From Rubricoccaceae bacterium (GTDB lineage Bacteria; Bacteroidota; Rhodothermia; Rhodothermales; Rubricoccaceae), in contig JAHEJB010000013.1 of NCBI GenBank assembly GCA_024639085.1, positions 1-35,401 of the forward strand: a stretch of DNA of 35,401 nt. Reading direction: 5' to 3'. Below are positions 7,280-15,925 of this stretch, one piece after another. Made by a program: the position numbers and the translations under genes. The notes below the pieces were generated by a model. That model did not search any database. It saw only the letters and a program-made list of their open reading frames with translations, and had not been told where the DNA came from. Numbering within the stretch: the first letter of the stretch is position 1; each line of letters starts with the position of its first letter.

Positions 7280-8534
7280 TTCGACCGCCCGTCAATCAGG
7301 CTACTGGGAGCTCCTCCGAGGCAACGCCAATGTTCGGCGGCTGTGGTTCGGCGTCATCATTTCGCTCTTCGGCGACTGGTTCAACACACTGGCTATTTAC
7401 CGCATCGTGCAGGATGAGTCGGGTTCGCCGTTTGCGCTTGCCATTGCTTTTCTAACCAAGCTGCTTCCGCTTGCGCTTGCGTCCCCGCTAGCCGGCGTTC
7501 TGGTTGATCGTTGGGATCGCCGCAAGGTCATGATCGGCGCCGATCTGATTCGCGCTGTGCTCGTCCTAGGCTTCCTATTTGTGCGAGACAGTGGCGATCT
7601 GTGGCTGCTTTACCTGTTGGCGTCTGCGCAAATCGTAGTAAGCTCAGTCTTTATCCCCGCGAAGACGGCCTCGCTTCCCAACATCACGAAACCGCATGAA
7701 TTGCTCACGGCTAATGCGTTCCTGTCGGCCAGTTGGTCGGTCATGCTAGCGGTCGGCGCGGCGGCAGGTGGCTTCGCGGTTGATCTCTTCGGAACAGATG
7801 TGGTGTTCATCTTGGATAGCGTGACCTACCTCGTCAGCGCTTTCTTTATCGCCCGGATGGTCATCCCTCAAGACAAAGACGAAGCGCCCGAAAACGTATC
7901 GATCGTTCGCGCGGCGGTTTCTCAGATCTCGGACGGTTGGCGCTACCTCCGCACACACCCACCCGTTATGCGGATGACATGGGCCAAGGCGACGTGGGCG
8001 CTCGGTGGTGGAGCATTGGTGCTCTTCCTTGCACTCCTCGGAGACACACTTTTTCCCAACGCGCAGACGACGGGCATCGGGATTCTTTTCGCAGCGCGCG
8101 GACTCGGAACCGGGATCGGTCCTGTCGTAGCTCGTAGCCTGTTTGCGGACGAAGCTCGTTGGCCACGCATACTGGGTTTTTGCGTGGCAGCAACGGGCGG
8201 AGGGTACGCGCTTCTGTCGTTCATCGGTTGGATTCCGGTCATCATCGCGCTCGTGATCTTTGCGCACGCTGCCAGCGGAGCCAACTGGGTGCTGTCGACT
8301 ACACTCCTCCAGAAGCGCTCAGAGGACCGATTCAGAGGCAGGGTCTTCGCGACGGACTGGTTCTTCGTGACCCTCATCCAGAGCGGCTCGATTGTGGTCG
8401 GAGCTCTTCTCTTGGAAGCTGGAATGAGCCTCCATACGGTTATCCTGTCTTTCGGAATCGTGCAAATTATCAGCGGACTTCTCTGGGTGCTGGTGGTAGC
8501 TCCCGCGGAGCAAAGTGTGCAAAACAGGGAATAG
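7245..8534 (+). CDS. MFS transporter, EntS-like exporter family
   Basis: The 429-residue integral membrane protein has about 12 predicted hydrophobic segments. The MFS signature between TM2 and TM3 is visible as GVLVDRWDRRKVMIGADLIR, and SVFIPAKTASLPNI follows TM4, as in the MFS_3 / enterobactin-exporter-like group. It probably exports a small molecule using the proton gradient; the substrate is not readable. ATG 7245 overlaps the lysS end by 35 bp; GTG 7269 would reduce the overlap to 11 bp and is equally plausible. The overlap suggests translation coupled to lysS. Confidence 0.88.
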   Translation: MKRRRVLQVTADSTARQSGYWELLRGNANVRRLWFGVIISLFGDWFNTLAIYRIVQDESGSPFALAIAFLTKLLPLALASPLAGVLVDRWDRRKVMIGADLIRAVLVLGFLFVRDSGDLWLLYLLASAQIVVSSVFIPAKTASLPNITKPHELLTANAFLSASWSVMLAVGAAAGGFAVDLFGTDVVFILDSVTYLVSAFFIARMVIPQDKDEAPENVSIVRAAVSQISDGWRYLRTHPPVMRMTWAKATWALGGGALVLFLALLGDTLFPNAQTTGIGILFAARGLGTGIGPVVARSLFADEARWPRILGFCVAATGGGYALLSFIGWIPVIIALVIFAHAASGANWVLSTTLLQKRSEDRFRGRVFATDWFFVTLIQSGSIVVGALLLEAGMSLHTVILSFGIVQIISGLLWVLVVAPAEQSVQNRE

Positions 8535-8615
8535 CGGACCGGCATTTGCAGAGACGTAGATGCGCTTTCACTTGAAAGCCTAGAATCCCCGTAAATCGCC
8601 CTGAAACTGCCCAGT

Positions 8616-10631
8616 ATGGCTTCCAAGGCCGCTCCCGACCGTGCGCCGACATCGTCGGACGCCCAAAGTGCTACGCCTCTACGCGCCCGCGTGGAGAATT
8701 TGCCCTTTGTCGTCATTCGCGTGGCGCGTGATGGCACCTTGCTGGACGTTGGTAGCAATATCGAGAAGCTGACTGGATACGATCGTGCACAACTCCTTGA
8801 ACACGGATTCGGCAAGCGTCTCGTTCACCCCGACGACCTGCTCGTCCTAAAGAGAGGGCTCCGGCAGATTGGTCTGGACGGTCAGACCACCGTTCGCATT
8901 CAGCTCATCTGTGCTGACGGTTCTACGCGTGATGTGGAGGTACATCTGGCTGCATCTGAAGACGAATTTGACGGGGTCGTTTACGACCTCTCATCCGAGT
9001 CGGAAATGGTAGAAGGCATTCGCGTCCGCTCCCGTTTCGATGAAGCGGAACCGGCGCTCCGCAACGCCGCACTGGCCAGCGCGGACATGCTCAAGTTTCT
9101 AGAGGCTGCCGTCTCGCTTGTAGGCGAGGCAGCCCGTGCAGATCGTGGGCGCGTTCTCCTGACTGGCGACGAAGAAACATTGTTGTCCGTGGCGTTCTGG
9201 ACAAAAGAGGGTGGAAGGCCGCCAGAGCCTATCGAACTCGATCCGACCTCGTGGCCCGAATTAGTGGCAGGACGTGTGGTACGAATTACGTCGGATGAAA
9301 GCACGCCCGCCGCCAATCTGATACGGGACATAGGATCTTCCGAAGTGATCCTCGTGCCTTTCCGCGATGACGGCGAACGTGATGGTGCTTTTCTGCTTGA
9401 AGTTGATACGCCACTCATGACGTGGGGCTCGTTCGAGTCCCGGTCGCTGGCACGACTGGCCCGCTTGTTCGAGACGCTATGGGCGTGGATGGGAGCGGAA
9501 GCGCGATACAGGAGCACACTCGCTGACCTCGAAGACGGCCTCTTCAATTTTGGCTACGACGCCAGCGGAAAGCGGCGATATGTTCTGGCAAGTCCCCAGT
9601 TTGAGGAAATCACGGGCTGCAACGCGAACGCTCTGCTGTCGGATGGCGAGAAGCAGCCAAAGCTGTCCTGGCAGTCTGTCGTTTACGAAAGTGACAACCA
9701 GGCCTTCGCCGAACACGAAGAAATACTTCGGTCGGGAGAACGAAGCCAATTGGAATACCGCATTGTTCGGCCCGACGATAAGGCAGTACGATGGTTGAGA
9801 GAAAGCGCAACGCCGAGCTTGAGTCCGAGCGGACGGGCGGTCGTAGGCGGGCTCGTTTCAGACATTACCGAGAGGAAACGCGCAGAAGCTTCGCTGCTCC
9901 AGGCGAAGCAGGCCGCTGAACATGCCAGCCAGGCCAAGACGGTTTTTATGGCAACCATGAGTCACGAAATCCGCTCACCGCTCGGGGCAATTCATGGTTT
10001 TGCGGAACTCCTGGGCGACGAGGTTAACGACCTGAAGGCAGAGGGGAGCGAACCACCAAAGCAATTCGGTGAGTTCGCAGGCATTATTGCCGAAAATACA
10101 AAGCGCGTCCTTCACCTCGTGCACAATCTGTTTGATTTGTCGCGTCTTGAATCCGGTTCATTGGACCTGCAGAACATCCCCGTCGAGTTGCATTCTGCTA
10201 TCGAACGAGTTCTTTCGCAGTACCAGCGGCTCGCCGAGGAGAAGGATCTGGATGTCACGTTCGAGCGAGCTCAAGGCGATCCGGTGCTTCTTGGTGACCC
10301 TGAGCGCGTAGAGCAGATCATAGAGCACCTCATTTCCAATGCGGTGAAGTTCACCGACGAAGGTTCGATCGTCATTCGGACGAAGATTGAAGAATCAAAC
10401 GTAATCCTCCAGGTAGAAGACACGGGAATTGGAATCGCGTCCGAGTATTTGGAAGAGCTATTCGAGCCCTTCACGCAGGAAGATTACAAGCTTACCCGAG
10501 CCTACGACGGCTCCGGACTGGGCTTGGCCATCACCAAGCGGCTCCTCGATGGCATGGGTGGGACAATATCCGTGGAAAGCGAGAAAGGAATCGGTAGCTG
10601 CCTCGAAGTGACATTCGATGCTTGCCGATAG
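8616..10631 (+). CDS. PAS-GAF-PAS sensor histidine kinase
   Basis: The 671-residue kinase has no membrane segment or signal peptide, so it is probably a cytoplasmic sensor. In order it shows a PAS domain (about 25-130, with LTGYDRAQLLEHGF), a GAF-like domain (about 155-290), a second PAS with PAC (about 300-420, ending in SDITERKRAEASLLQAK), then HisKA with phospho-acceptor H450 in SHEIRSPL. The ATPase domain has an N box (ISNAVKF), G1 (DTGIGIA) and G2 (GSGLGLAI). No receiver domain is fused and no response regulator is adjacent, so it is an orphan whose partner lies elsewhere. It starts about 80 bp after the MFS gene and faces queG tail to tail. Confidence 0.92.
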   Translation: MASKAAPDRAPTSSDAQSATPLRARVENLPFVVIRVARDGTLLDVGSNIEKLTGYDRAQLLEHGFGKRLVHPDDLLVLKRGLRQIGLDGQTTVRIQLICADGSTRDVEVHLAASEDEFDGVVYDLSSESEMVEGIRVRSRFDEAEPALRNAALASADMLKFLEAAVSLVGEAARADRGRVLLTGDEETLLSVAFWTKEGGRPPEPIELDPTSWPELVAGRVVRITSDESTPAANLIRDIGSSEVILVPFRDDGERDGAFLLEVDTPLMTWGSFESRSLARLARLFETLWAWMGAEARYRSTLADLEDGLFNFGYDASGKRRYVLASPQFEEITGCNANALLSDGEKQPKLSWQSVVYESDNQAFAEHEEILRSGERSQLEYRIVRPDDKAVRWLRESATPSLSPSGRAVVGGLVSDITERKRAEASLLQAKQAAEHASQAKTVFMATMSHEIRSPLGAIHGFAELLGDEVNDLKAEGSEPPKQFGEFAGIIAENTKRVLHLVHNLFDLSRLESGSLDLQNIPVELHSAIERVLSQYQRLAEEKDLDVTFERAQGDPVLLGDPERVEQIIEHLISNAVKFTDEGSIVIRTKIEESNVILQVEDTGIGIASEYLEELFEPFTQEDYKLTRAYDGSGLGLAITKRLLDGMGGTISVESEKGIGSCLEVTFDACR

Positions 10632-10649
10632 GCATGGTGCAACCGCGTC

Positions 10650-11615
10650 TCATTCTCGCATCGCGTTCTCCAGTGCTTGGCGCACATTGCGCTGGAAGCC
10701 CTCAAATTTGGCACGTTTCACAGGGTTCCTTCGGAAGCGCCGACGGAAATCTTCGAGGTTGAGTTCGGCCCATTCGGAGAGCTGGGTTGTCTCCATGCCT
10801 TCTCGGGGTAAGAATCGGGAGTCGGTCGTTGGCTTTTTGAACTTGTTCCACGGGCACACATCCTGACAGATATCGCAGCCGAAGATCCACGAACCGAAGT
10901 CCTTAGCTACGCTATCCGGAATGTCGTCCCCCCGATGTTCGATGGTCCAGTAGGAGATGCAGCGATTCGAATCCACAGAGTATGGCCGATCAATAGCGTC
11001 CGTTGGGCAGGCATCGATACAACGCGTACACGAACCACAGTAGTCGGCCGAGAATGGTTCATCAGCCGCCAACGGCACATCCACAATCATCTCTGCGATA
11101 AAGAAATAGGAGCCTATCTCGCGGTTGATCAGATTTGTGTGCTTCCCCATCCATCCGAGGCCGGCGCGTTGCGCCCACGCTTTGTCGAGCACCGGAGCGG
11201 AATCCACGAACACACGCCCGGTAATTCCTCCCACTTGTTCATCCAGCCACGCGAATAGCTCCGCCAGCTTTTCTTTCAGTACATCGTGGTAATCGTCTCC
11301 CCAGGCGTATCGGCTGATCTTGCCAACGTCGAGGCTCTGTGTGTGTCCCACAGGTTGGTAGTAGCTGTGCAGAACGGACACGACAGACCTGGCCCCTGGA
11401 ACGAGCTGACGAGGGTCCACACGCTTCTCGAAGTGGTTTTCCATCCAACCCATGCTTGCATGGCGTCCGTCGTTCAACCACGCCTCCAGTCTTCGAGCTT
11501 CATTGTCCAGCCGTTCAGCTCGGGCAATTCCGCAAGCATCAAACCCGATTCGCCGCGCCTCGGCCTTGAGTTCGCGCGAAAGGCGTTCCTGAGCATGGTC
11601 ATCGAAACCGGGCAT
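10650..11615 (-). CDS. queG: Epoxyqueuosine reductase
   Basis: The 321-residue protein catalyses the last step of queuosine synthesis, reducing epoxyqueuosine to queuosine in the anticodon loop of GUN-decoding tRNAs with cobalamin and two [4Fe-4S] clusters. The clusters are visible as CGSCTRCIDACP and CDICQDVCPWNK. The N-terminal region FDACGIARAERLDNEARRLE and the following GWMEN are typical of QueG. The length is somewhat short of E. coli QueG (379) because the C-terminal HEAT-like extension is missing, as in many Bacteroidota. It ends 18 bp from the histidine kinase stop in tail-to-tail orientation. Confidence 0.95.
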   Translation of the reverse strand: MPGFDDHAQERLSRELKAEARRIGFDACGIARAERLDNEARRLEAWLNDGRHASMGWMENHFEKRVDPRQLVPGARSVVSVLHSYYQPVGHTQSLDVGKISRYAWGDDYHDVLKEKLAELFAWLDEQVGGITGRVFVDSAPVLDKAWAQRAGLGWMGKHTNLINREIGSYFFIAEMIVDVPLAADEPFSADYCGSCTRCIDACPTDAIDRPYSVDSNRCISYWTIEHRGDDIPDSVAKDFGSWIFGCDICQDVCPWNKFKKPTTDSRFLPREGMETTQLSEWAELNLEDFRRRFRRNPVKRAKFEGFQRNVRQALENAMRE

Positions 11616-11634
11616 GGCGAATTGGCTTTCCTTG

Positions 11635-11647
11635 GTACGTAACGTAC
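11635..11647. promoter_or_regulatory. Dyad upstream of queG
   Basis: GTACGTAACGTAC is a perfect inverted repeat of GTACGT with a single central base, 20-32 bp before the queG ATG. It could be an operator, but no known regulator is recognised. Confidence 0.25.
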
Positions 11648-11668
11648 GCTCTCTCGGCGGAATGCAAA

Positions 11669-11706
11669 TAAAAACGGCCCCACCAACAGAAGGGCAGGGC
11701 CGTTTG
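11669..11706 (-). terminator. Terminator of OmpA-like gene A
   Basis: On the minus strand, AAACGGCCC pairs with GGGCCGTTT around a short loop and is followed by a T-rich tail. It lies 38-76 bp after the stop of gene A and separates it from queG. Confidence 0.8.
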
Positions 11707-11744
11707 AAGACTCGGGGTGAAGAGTCTAGGTGTCGCAGGATGGC

Positions 11745-13025
11745 TTAGTGAACCATATTCTGAAAGCGACGGCAGTCCATCGGAAGGGACTCGACTCGAC
11801 GTCCGCGGCGGCATCCTTCTTCAGGGTCTTCTTTATCGCATGGCGGGTAAGAAGCCCCTCGGTTGCGCACATGCATCCGGTCGTTAGAGATGCCACGATC
11901 AACATAGTAGTTGTACACGGCTTCGGCGCGGCGACCTGCGAGCGGCATTCCGAACTGATCGTATTCCGACGTGTCGGTGTAACCGTCGATGAAAAGGCAG
12001 CATTCTGGATTCTCGCGAAGCGACTGAACGTTCTCGGCGAGCAGCGCACGCGCCTGTGGAGTCAGGTTTGTTTCGCCGTGGTCGAAGTAAATGGTGTTGA
12101 GTTCGACCAGATCACATACCGCTGGTGGAGGTGTTGGCGGAACCGGCGGCCGTGGTGGCGTTGGAGGTGTCGGCGGAACTGGAGGAACAGGTGGTATTGG
12201 TGGCGGTGGCGGAGGTGCACCTCCGAACCCGAAGTTGAGTCCGCCTGTGAAGAGGGTAGTGTGGAATCTGTTGTCGAAGTTGAAGTCGCCTTCCGGGTCG
12301 ACGTCCGGGTCTTCCTTGCACTCAGGAAGCTCGGGGAATTTCTTGCACTTACATGCCATGCCGTCCGGGTCGACTTCGCAAGGATCGCCGCCGCCGCCTG
12401 AGTTCGCTGTTACTGGAGACACGGCTTCCCCTAGCTCATTGAGCAGGAAGCGGTAGCTGCCCTCCAGATAGAACGAGACGTTGCGCGAGAGGCGGAAGTC
12501 AACACCCAGACCGGCCGGAATGAAGTACGCCGTCCGTTCGCGGTCCAGCGTGTCAATGAAGTCATCCTGCCCGAATGGGTCTGCGATGAGCGCCCCGAAT
12601 CCAGAGAAGATGTAAGGCACGACGTTGCTACGGCGGTGCGATGCCGTCAGGATGAGGTCGCCCTCGGCAAGCAGCAGCTCGTTGGTGAGGAACGGGTTCT
12701 GGCCCGGCCCTACGCCATCCACTTCGCTCGCGCCGATGTTGAGGAGCCCACCGACAGCGCGGAAGTATACCTTGTCGCGTACGAGCGGGAAGGAAAGGTT
12801 GGCCGTAACGCCAAGGCGTGTCTGCGAGACGTTTTCCTGGTCGTCAGGCGATCCGTAGAGGATGTTGGGGCCGAAGTAGCTGAAGGGGCCGATACCAATG
12901 CCAAGGCGTACGCCCGGCGCGTTGTCCTGAGTCTGATCCAGCGTGTGGTAGGGCGTTTGCGCGTCAGCAGTTAATGCGAGCGCGAATCCGAGGCCAAGCG
13001 CAAGGATGAGCGTACGGGATAGCAT
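11745..13025 (-). CDS. OmpA-family outer-membrane protein A (proline-rich linker)
   Basis: The 426-residue protein has a signal peptide (MLSRTLILALGLGFALALTA, cleaved near DA-Q) and an outer-membrane beta-barrel to about residue 270. A proline-rich linker of PPVPP/PPTPP units and an OmpA-like peptidoglycan-binding domain from about 312 follow. The peptidoglycan-binding positions are present: Asp in GYTDTSEYD and Arg in AGRRAEAV. Residues 1-278 are encoded by DNA identical to gene B (12192-13057 = 13894-14759). A cysteine segment, PCEVDPDGMACKCKKFPELP plus EC, lies inside the barrel region. The ATG at 13025 is the only good start; the frame extends to a poor ATT at 13058. It likely tethers the outer membrane to the wall and may act as a porin. 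Confidence 0.9.
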   Translation of the reverse strand: MLSRTLILALGLGFALALTADAQTPYHTLDQTQDNAPGVRLGIGIGPFSYFGPNILYGSPDDQENVSQTRLGVTANLSFPLVRDKVYFRAVGGLLNIGASEVDGVGPGQNPFLTNELLLAEGDLILTASHRRSNVVPYIFSGFGALIADPFGQDDFIDTLDRERTAYFIPAGLGVDFRLSRNVSFYLEGSYRFLLNELGEAVSPVTANSGGGGDPCEVDPDGMACKCKKFPELPECKEDPDVDPEGDFNFDNRFHTTLFTGGLNFGFGGAPPPPPPIPPVPPVPPTPPTPPRPPVPPTPPPAVCDLVELNTIYFDHGETNLTPQARALLAENVQSLRENPECCLFIDGYTDTSEYDQFGMPLAGRRAEAVYNYYVDRGISNDRMHVRNRGASYPPCDKEDPEEGCRRGRRVESLPMDCRRFQNMVH

Positions 13026-13057
13026 GTGCCTAAGGGGGAGAGAGTGGAAGTTCTTCA
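12192..13057. repeat. Copy 1 of an exact 866-bp direct repeat
   Basis: Read against 13894-14759 by eye, no mismatch was found. The repeat covers the start region, signal peptide and beta-barrel coding part of gene A and stops abruptly in the linker, inside a run of GGT/GGC codons' complement. Copies are 1702 bp apart in the same orientation. Confidence 0.9.
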
Positions 13058-13166
13058 ATGGAGAGACGCGAGCCTAACCGAGATCAGGGCTCTGCATCGG
13101 ACCGCGATGCAAGAACCGGCGCATGCTGGTCCACCGGGATTCATCTGAGCAGTCAGGTGACTCATC

Positions 13167-13194
13167 ATTACACCACGCTTTGCTGAAGTGGCAA
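13167..13194 (-). promoter_or_regulatory. Candidate promoter of gene A
   Basis: On the minus strand TTGCCA (13189-13194), a 16-bp spacer and TGTAAT (13167-13172) look like -35/-10 boxes; the -35 box is preceded by a T-run giving TTTTTG. It would give a leader of about 135 nt. It lies outside the repeated block, so it is not shared with gene B. Confidence 0.35.
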
Positions 13195-13283
13195 AAACTG
13201 CGTTGTAGTCTCGCTACTAACGGAGGAAGAAGGGTATGGGAATGTGCTAGTAGCTAAGACTAGAGTCTGAAGGCCGATACACG

Positions 13284-13320
13284 AAAAAGCGGCCTCACTC
13301 TTCAGAGCAAGGCCGCTTAT
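13284..13320 (-). terminator. Terminator of OmpA-like gene B
   Basis: AAGCGGCC pairs with GGCCGCTT, with a further TTGCTC/GAGTGA partial stem and loop between, then a TTTTT tail on the minus strand. It is about 30 bp after the stop of gene B. Confidence 0.82.
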
Positions 13321-13350
13321 TAGTTCAAGTGGGTAAGAGCTTTCGTTGCC

Positions 13351-14727
13351 TTACGGTAACTCGCATGCCCGAATTCCCGGAGGACATGCCGGTGTGATCT
13401 CGATGATGCGACAACTTGGATTACCCGGATTGGGGTTCTCTTTGTCGCAATTCGAGAAGCGCGCCCCGCCTCCTTCATACCGCATGCGGTTGCGAGAAAT
13501 CCCGCGATCGAGGTAATAATCGAAGACAGCTCTCGCTCGTTCGCGTCCTAACTGGGTTCCGTAGCGATCCAGTTCGGAATTGTCGGTATACCCACGAATG
13601 AGCAAATGGCAGTCGGGATTCTCACGGAGTTCGCGGATGTTCTCATCAAGACGAGAAAGTGCGTCGGGGCTAAGGTCCGCTTCTCCATAACTAAAGCTGG
13701 CCGTGTTGAGATCCGCAATATTGCATGCGCAACAGGGTTCTGGCTCCGGCCTACATTCGGGCCGGTTGGGGAACTCAGCGCAGCACGCCGGGCTGCCAGG
13801 ATTTGTCTCGTAGCATGGCGGTTCTGGTTCACATTCAGGTCGGTTGGGGTACTCCGCGCAGCAAGCAGGGCTGCCAGGATCCGTCACATAACATGGTATT
13901 GGTGGCGGTGGCGGAGGTGCACCTCCGAACCCGAAGTTGAGTCCGCCTGTGAAGAGGGTAGTGTGGAATCTGTTGTCGAAGTTGAAGTCGCCTTCCGGGT
14001 CGACGTCCGGGTCTTCCTTGCACTCAGGAAGCTCGGGGAATTTCTTGCACTTACATGCCATGCCGTCCGGGTCGACTTCGCAAGGATCGCCGCCGCCGCC
14101 TGAGTTCGCTGTTACTGGAGACACGGCTTCCCCTAGCTCATTGAGCAGGAAGCGGTAGCTGCCCTCCAGATAGAACGAGACGTTGCGCGAGAGGCGGAAG
14201 TCAACACCCAGACCGGCCGGAATGAAGTACGCCGTCCGTTCGCGGTCCAGCGTGTCAATGAAGTCATCCTGCCCGAATGGGTCTGCGATGAGCGCCCCGA
14301 ATCCAGAGAAGATGTAAGGCACGACGTTGCTACGGCGGTGCGATGCCGTCAGGATGAGGTCGCCCTCGGCAAGCAGCAGCTCGTTGGTGAGGAACGGGTT
14401 CTGGCCCGGCCCTACGCCATCCACTTCGCTCGCGCCGATGTTGAGGAGCCCACCGACAGCGCGGAAGTATACCTTGTCGCGTACGAGCGGGAAGGAAAGG
14501 TTGGCCGTAACGCCAAGGCGTGTCTGCGAGACGTTTTCCTGGTCGTCAGGCGATCCGTAGAGGATGTTGGGGCCGAAGTAGCTGAAGGGGCCGATACCAA
14601 TGCCAAGGCGTACGCCCGGCGCGTTGTCCTGAGTCTGATCCAGCGTGTGGTAGGGCGTTTGCGCGTCAGCAGTTAATGCGAGCGCGAATCCGAGGCCAAG
14701 CGCAAGGATGAGCGTACGGGATAGCAT
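13351..14727 (-). CDS. OmpA-family outer-membrane protein B (cysteine-rich repeat linker)
   Basis: The 458-residue protein has residues 1-278 (signal peptide and beta-barrel) identical to protein A. Its linker (about 279-340) is quite different: two tandem 26-residue units of the pattern PCYxTxPGSPACCAExPNRP followed by EC, rich in Cys and Pro, then a PCCACN segment. The OmpA domain follows (from about 340) with GYTDNSELDRYG and GRERARAVFDYY, keeping the Asp and Arg positions for peptidoglycan. By eye roughly half of its residues match those of A. The many cysteines could form disulfides in the periplasm. It is monocistronic, with its own terminator and upstream region. A and B are probably alternative wall anchors sharing one barrel. 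Confidence 0.9.
   Translation of the reverse strand: MLSRTLILALGLGFALALTADAQTPYHTLDQTQDNAPGVRLGIGIGPFSYFGPNILYGSPDDQENVSQTRLGVTANLSFPLVRDKVYFRAVGGLLNIGASEVDGVGPGQNPFLTNELLLAEGDLILTASHRRSNVVPYIFSGFGALIADPFGQDDFIDTLDRERTAYFIPAGLGVDFRLSRNVSFYLEGSYRFLLNELGEAVSPVTANSGGGGDPCEVDPDGMACKCKKFPELPECKEDPDVDPEGDFNFDNRFHTTLFTGGLNFGFGGAPPPPPPIPCYVTDPGSPACCAEYPNRPECEPEPPCYETNPGSPACCAEFPNRPECRPEPEPCCACNIADLNTASFSYGEADLSPDALSRLDENIRELRENPDCHLLIRGYTDNSELDRYGTQLGRERARAVFDYYLDRGISRNRMRYEGGGARFSNCDKENPNPGNPSCRIIEITPACPPGIRACELP
13753..13895. repeat. Tandem 78-bp repeat encoding 26-residue Cys/Pro units
   Basis: Unit 1 starts at 13753 and unit 2 at 13831 (78 bp apart, reading frame kept), each containing GGTTGGGG, GCGCAGCA and GGGCTGCCAGGAT. 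They encode the linker of protein B. The second unit ends where the 866-bp repeat begins. Confidence 0.85.
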
Positions 14728-14759
14728 GTGCCTAAGGGGGAGAGAGTGGAAGTTCTTCA
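13894..14759. repeat. Copy 2 of the exact 866-bp direct repeat
   Basis: It matches 12192-13057 without visible mismatch. The first difference upstream of the start codon is at 14760 (G versus A at 13058), after which the sequences diverge within about 10 bp. Confidence 0.9.
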
Positions 14760-14840
14760 GTGGAGAGAGGCAGTTCCTAACCGAAGGCAGGACTGTCCAT
14801 GGACATGCCTCACAAAAAGAGGAGCAATATGCTTGCGCAG

Positions 14841-14868
14841 GATATAATCGTGAGATGTGAATCGTAAA
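14841..14868 (-). promoter_or_regulatory. Candidate promoter of gene B
   Basis: On the minus strand TTTACG (14863-14868), a 16-bp spacer and TATATC (14841-14846) precede gene B by about 115 nt. The fit is modest. The sequence differs from the region upstream of gene A. Confidence 0.28.
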
Positions 14869-14985
14869 CGTTACATGAACGGCAGTTAGAGTCTAAAAAC
14901 CATTCAACCTCCAGCAATCCTTACAGCAGTGATTACGGCTACCGAAGAGACGACGTGAACAGGAAAACTTTCTGCTGACGCCCAT

Positions 14986-15029
14986 GAAAAGGGGCGGCCT
15001 CGCAATCATGCGGGTCCGCCCCTTCTTTA
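14986..15029 (-). terminator. Terminator of OmpA-like gene C
   Basis: On the minus strand AAGGGGCGG and a CCGC/GCGG extension pair with CCGCCCCTT, followed by TTTC. Stem and loop resemble the terminator of gene D almost base for base. It lies about 30 bp after the stop of gene C. Confidence 0.82.
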
Positions 15030-15055
15030 TTCAAACCGTGGGGTCCGAATCCTTC

Positions 15056-15925
15056 TTAGTTGAAGCCTCCGAGGCGGGAGCAGTCAACAGGGATGGAGTC
15101 GGAACGGCGCGCGTTACGGTCGCCCGGTCCCGGATCTTCCTTCGAGTTGGAGTCCGGATGTTCACCGAGGCCGCGAGACACAATCCTACTCGCGTCGATG
15201 CCATTGGCAACGTAGTACGCTTGTACTTCGTCAGCACGGCGCTCGGAGAGGCGCAGCTTGTCGCGCTCCTGATCGTCGGCATAGCCATCAATCACGATGC
15301 AGATGTCCGGACAGCGCGAAAGGACGCCTATGTTTTCATCAAGTCGGCCGCGTCCTTCGCTGCTGAGAGAGTTCATCTGGTAGTCGAAGAAGACCGTATT
15401 AAGCTCCGCTACTTCTTCGCAGAAGCCACCAAGGACAGTCACCGTACATGTCGAACTGTCACTGCCCGCGGCATTTGTTGCTGTAACGGTCACAAGGTAG
15501 GTGCCTGGGGCGCTGTAGTTATGAGTAGCAGGCAGGCTGCTAGCAGTGGAGCCATCCCCGAAGTGTACACTCACCGAAGGCTCCGAACCTGTGATATTAC
15601 CGGAGACGGTAATTGTCTGGCCGATATCTGTGCGGCTTGGCGAGACGCGGCAACTTGCCGTCGGTGCTTCGGCTACTTCAGCTACGTTCACGAGGCAGGT
15701 GTCGGTGTCGGAATTGTAAGGCCCTTCAGCCGAAAAGGAGACCGTGTAGGAACCAGGTGCCGAGAAAGCGTGCAAGGCGGTCATGCCACTTCCGGTAGTT
15801 CCGTCGCCAAAGTTCCACGAATAGGAGACAGGCTGTGAGGCGTCAGCGTTGCTCGAAGCTGTGAACGAGCCATTCTGGCCCACGATCAGCTCCGATGAAC
15901 AGTCCGCCATCACATCGACGTTCAC
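15056..15925. repeat. Copy of the PKD-OmpA coding block (gene C), near-identical to 16951-17823
   Basis: This part of gene C matches 16951-17823 of gene D at most positions, with scattered, mostly third-position changes and a one-codon gap. Similarity drops upstream, where the barrels begin. The boundary is estimated by eye. Confidence 0.75.

Noticed and set aside
12091-12456. Plus-strand Gly-rich frame opposite gene A
   Set aside because: It is the antisense of the proline-rich linker and barrel of gene A; it has no plausible start context and repeats wherever the 866-bp block repeats.
13740-13900. Possible CRISPR-like short repeats
   Set aside because: Only two 78-bp units, adjacent without spacers and in frame, encoding a Cys-rich protein linker.
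14984-15838. Long plus-strand frame (284 codons) opposite gene C
   Set aside because: It begins inside the gene C terminator and mirrors the PKD and OmpA coding sequence; a similar shadow occurs opposite gene D at 16933-17430.
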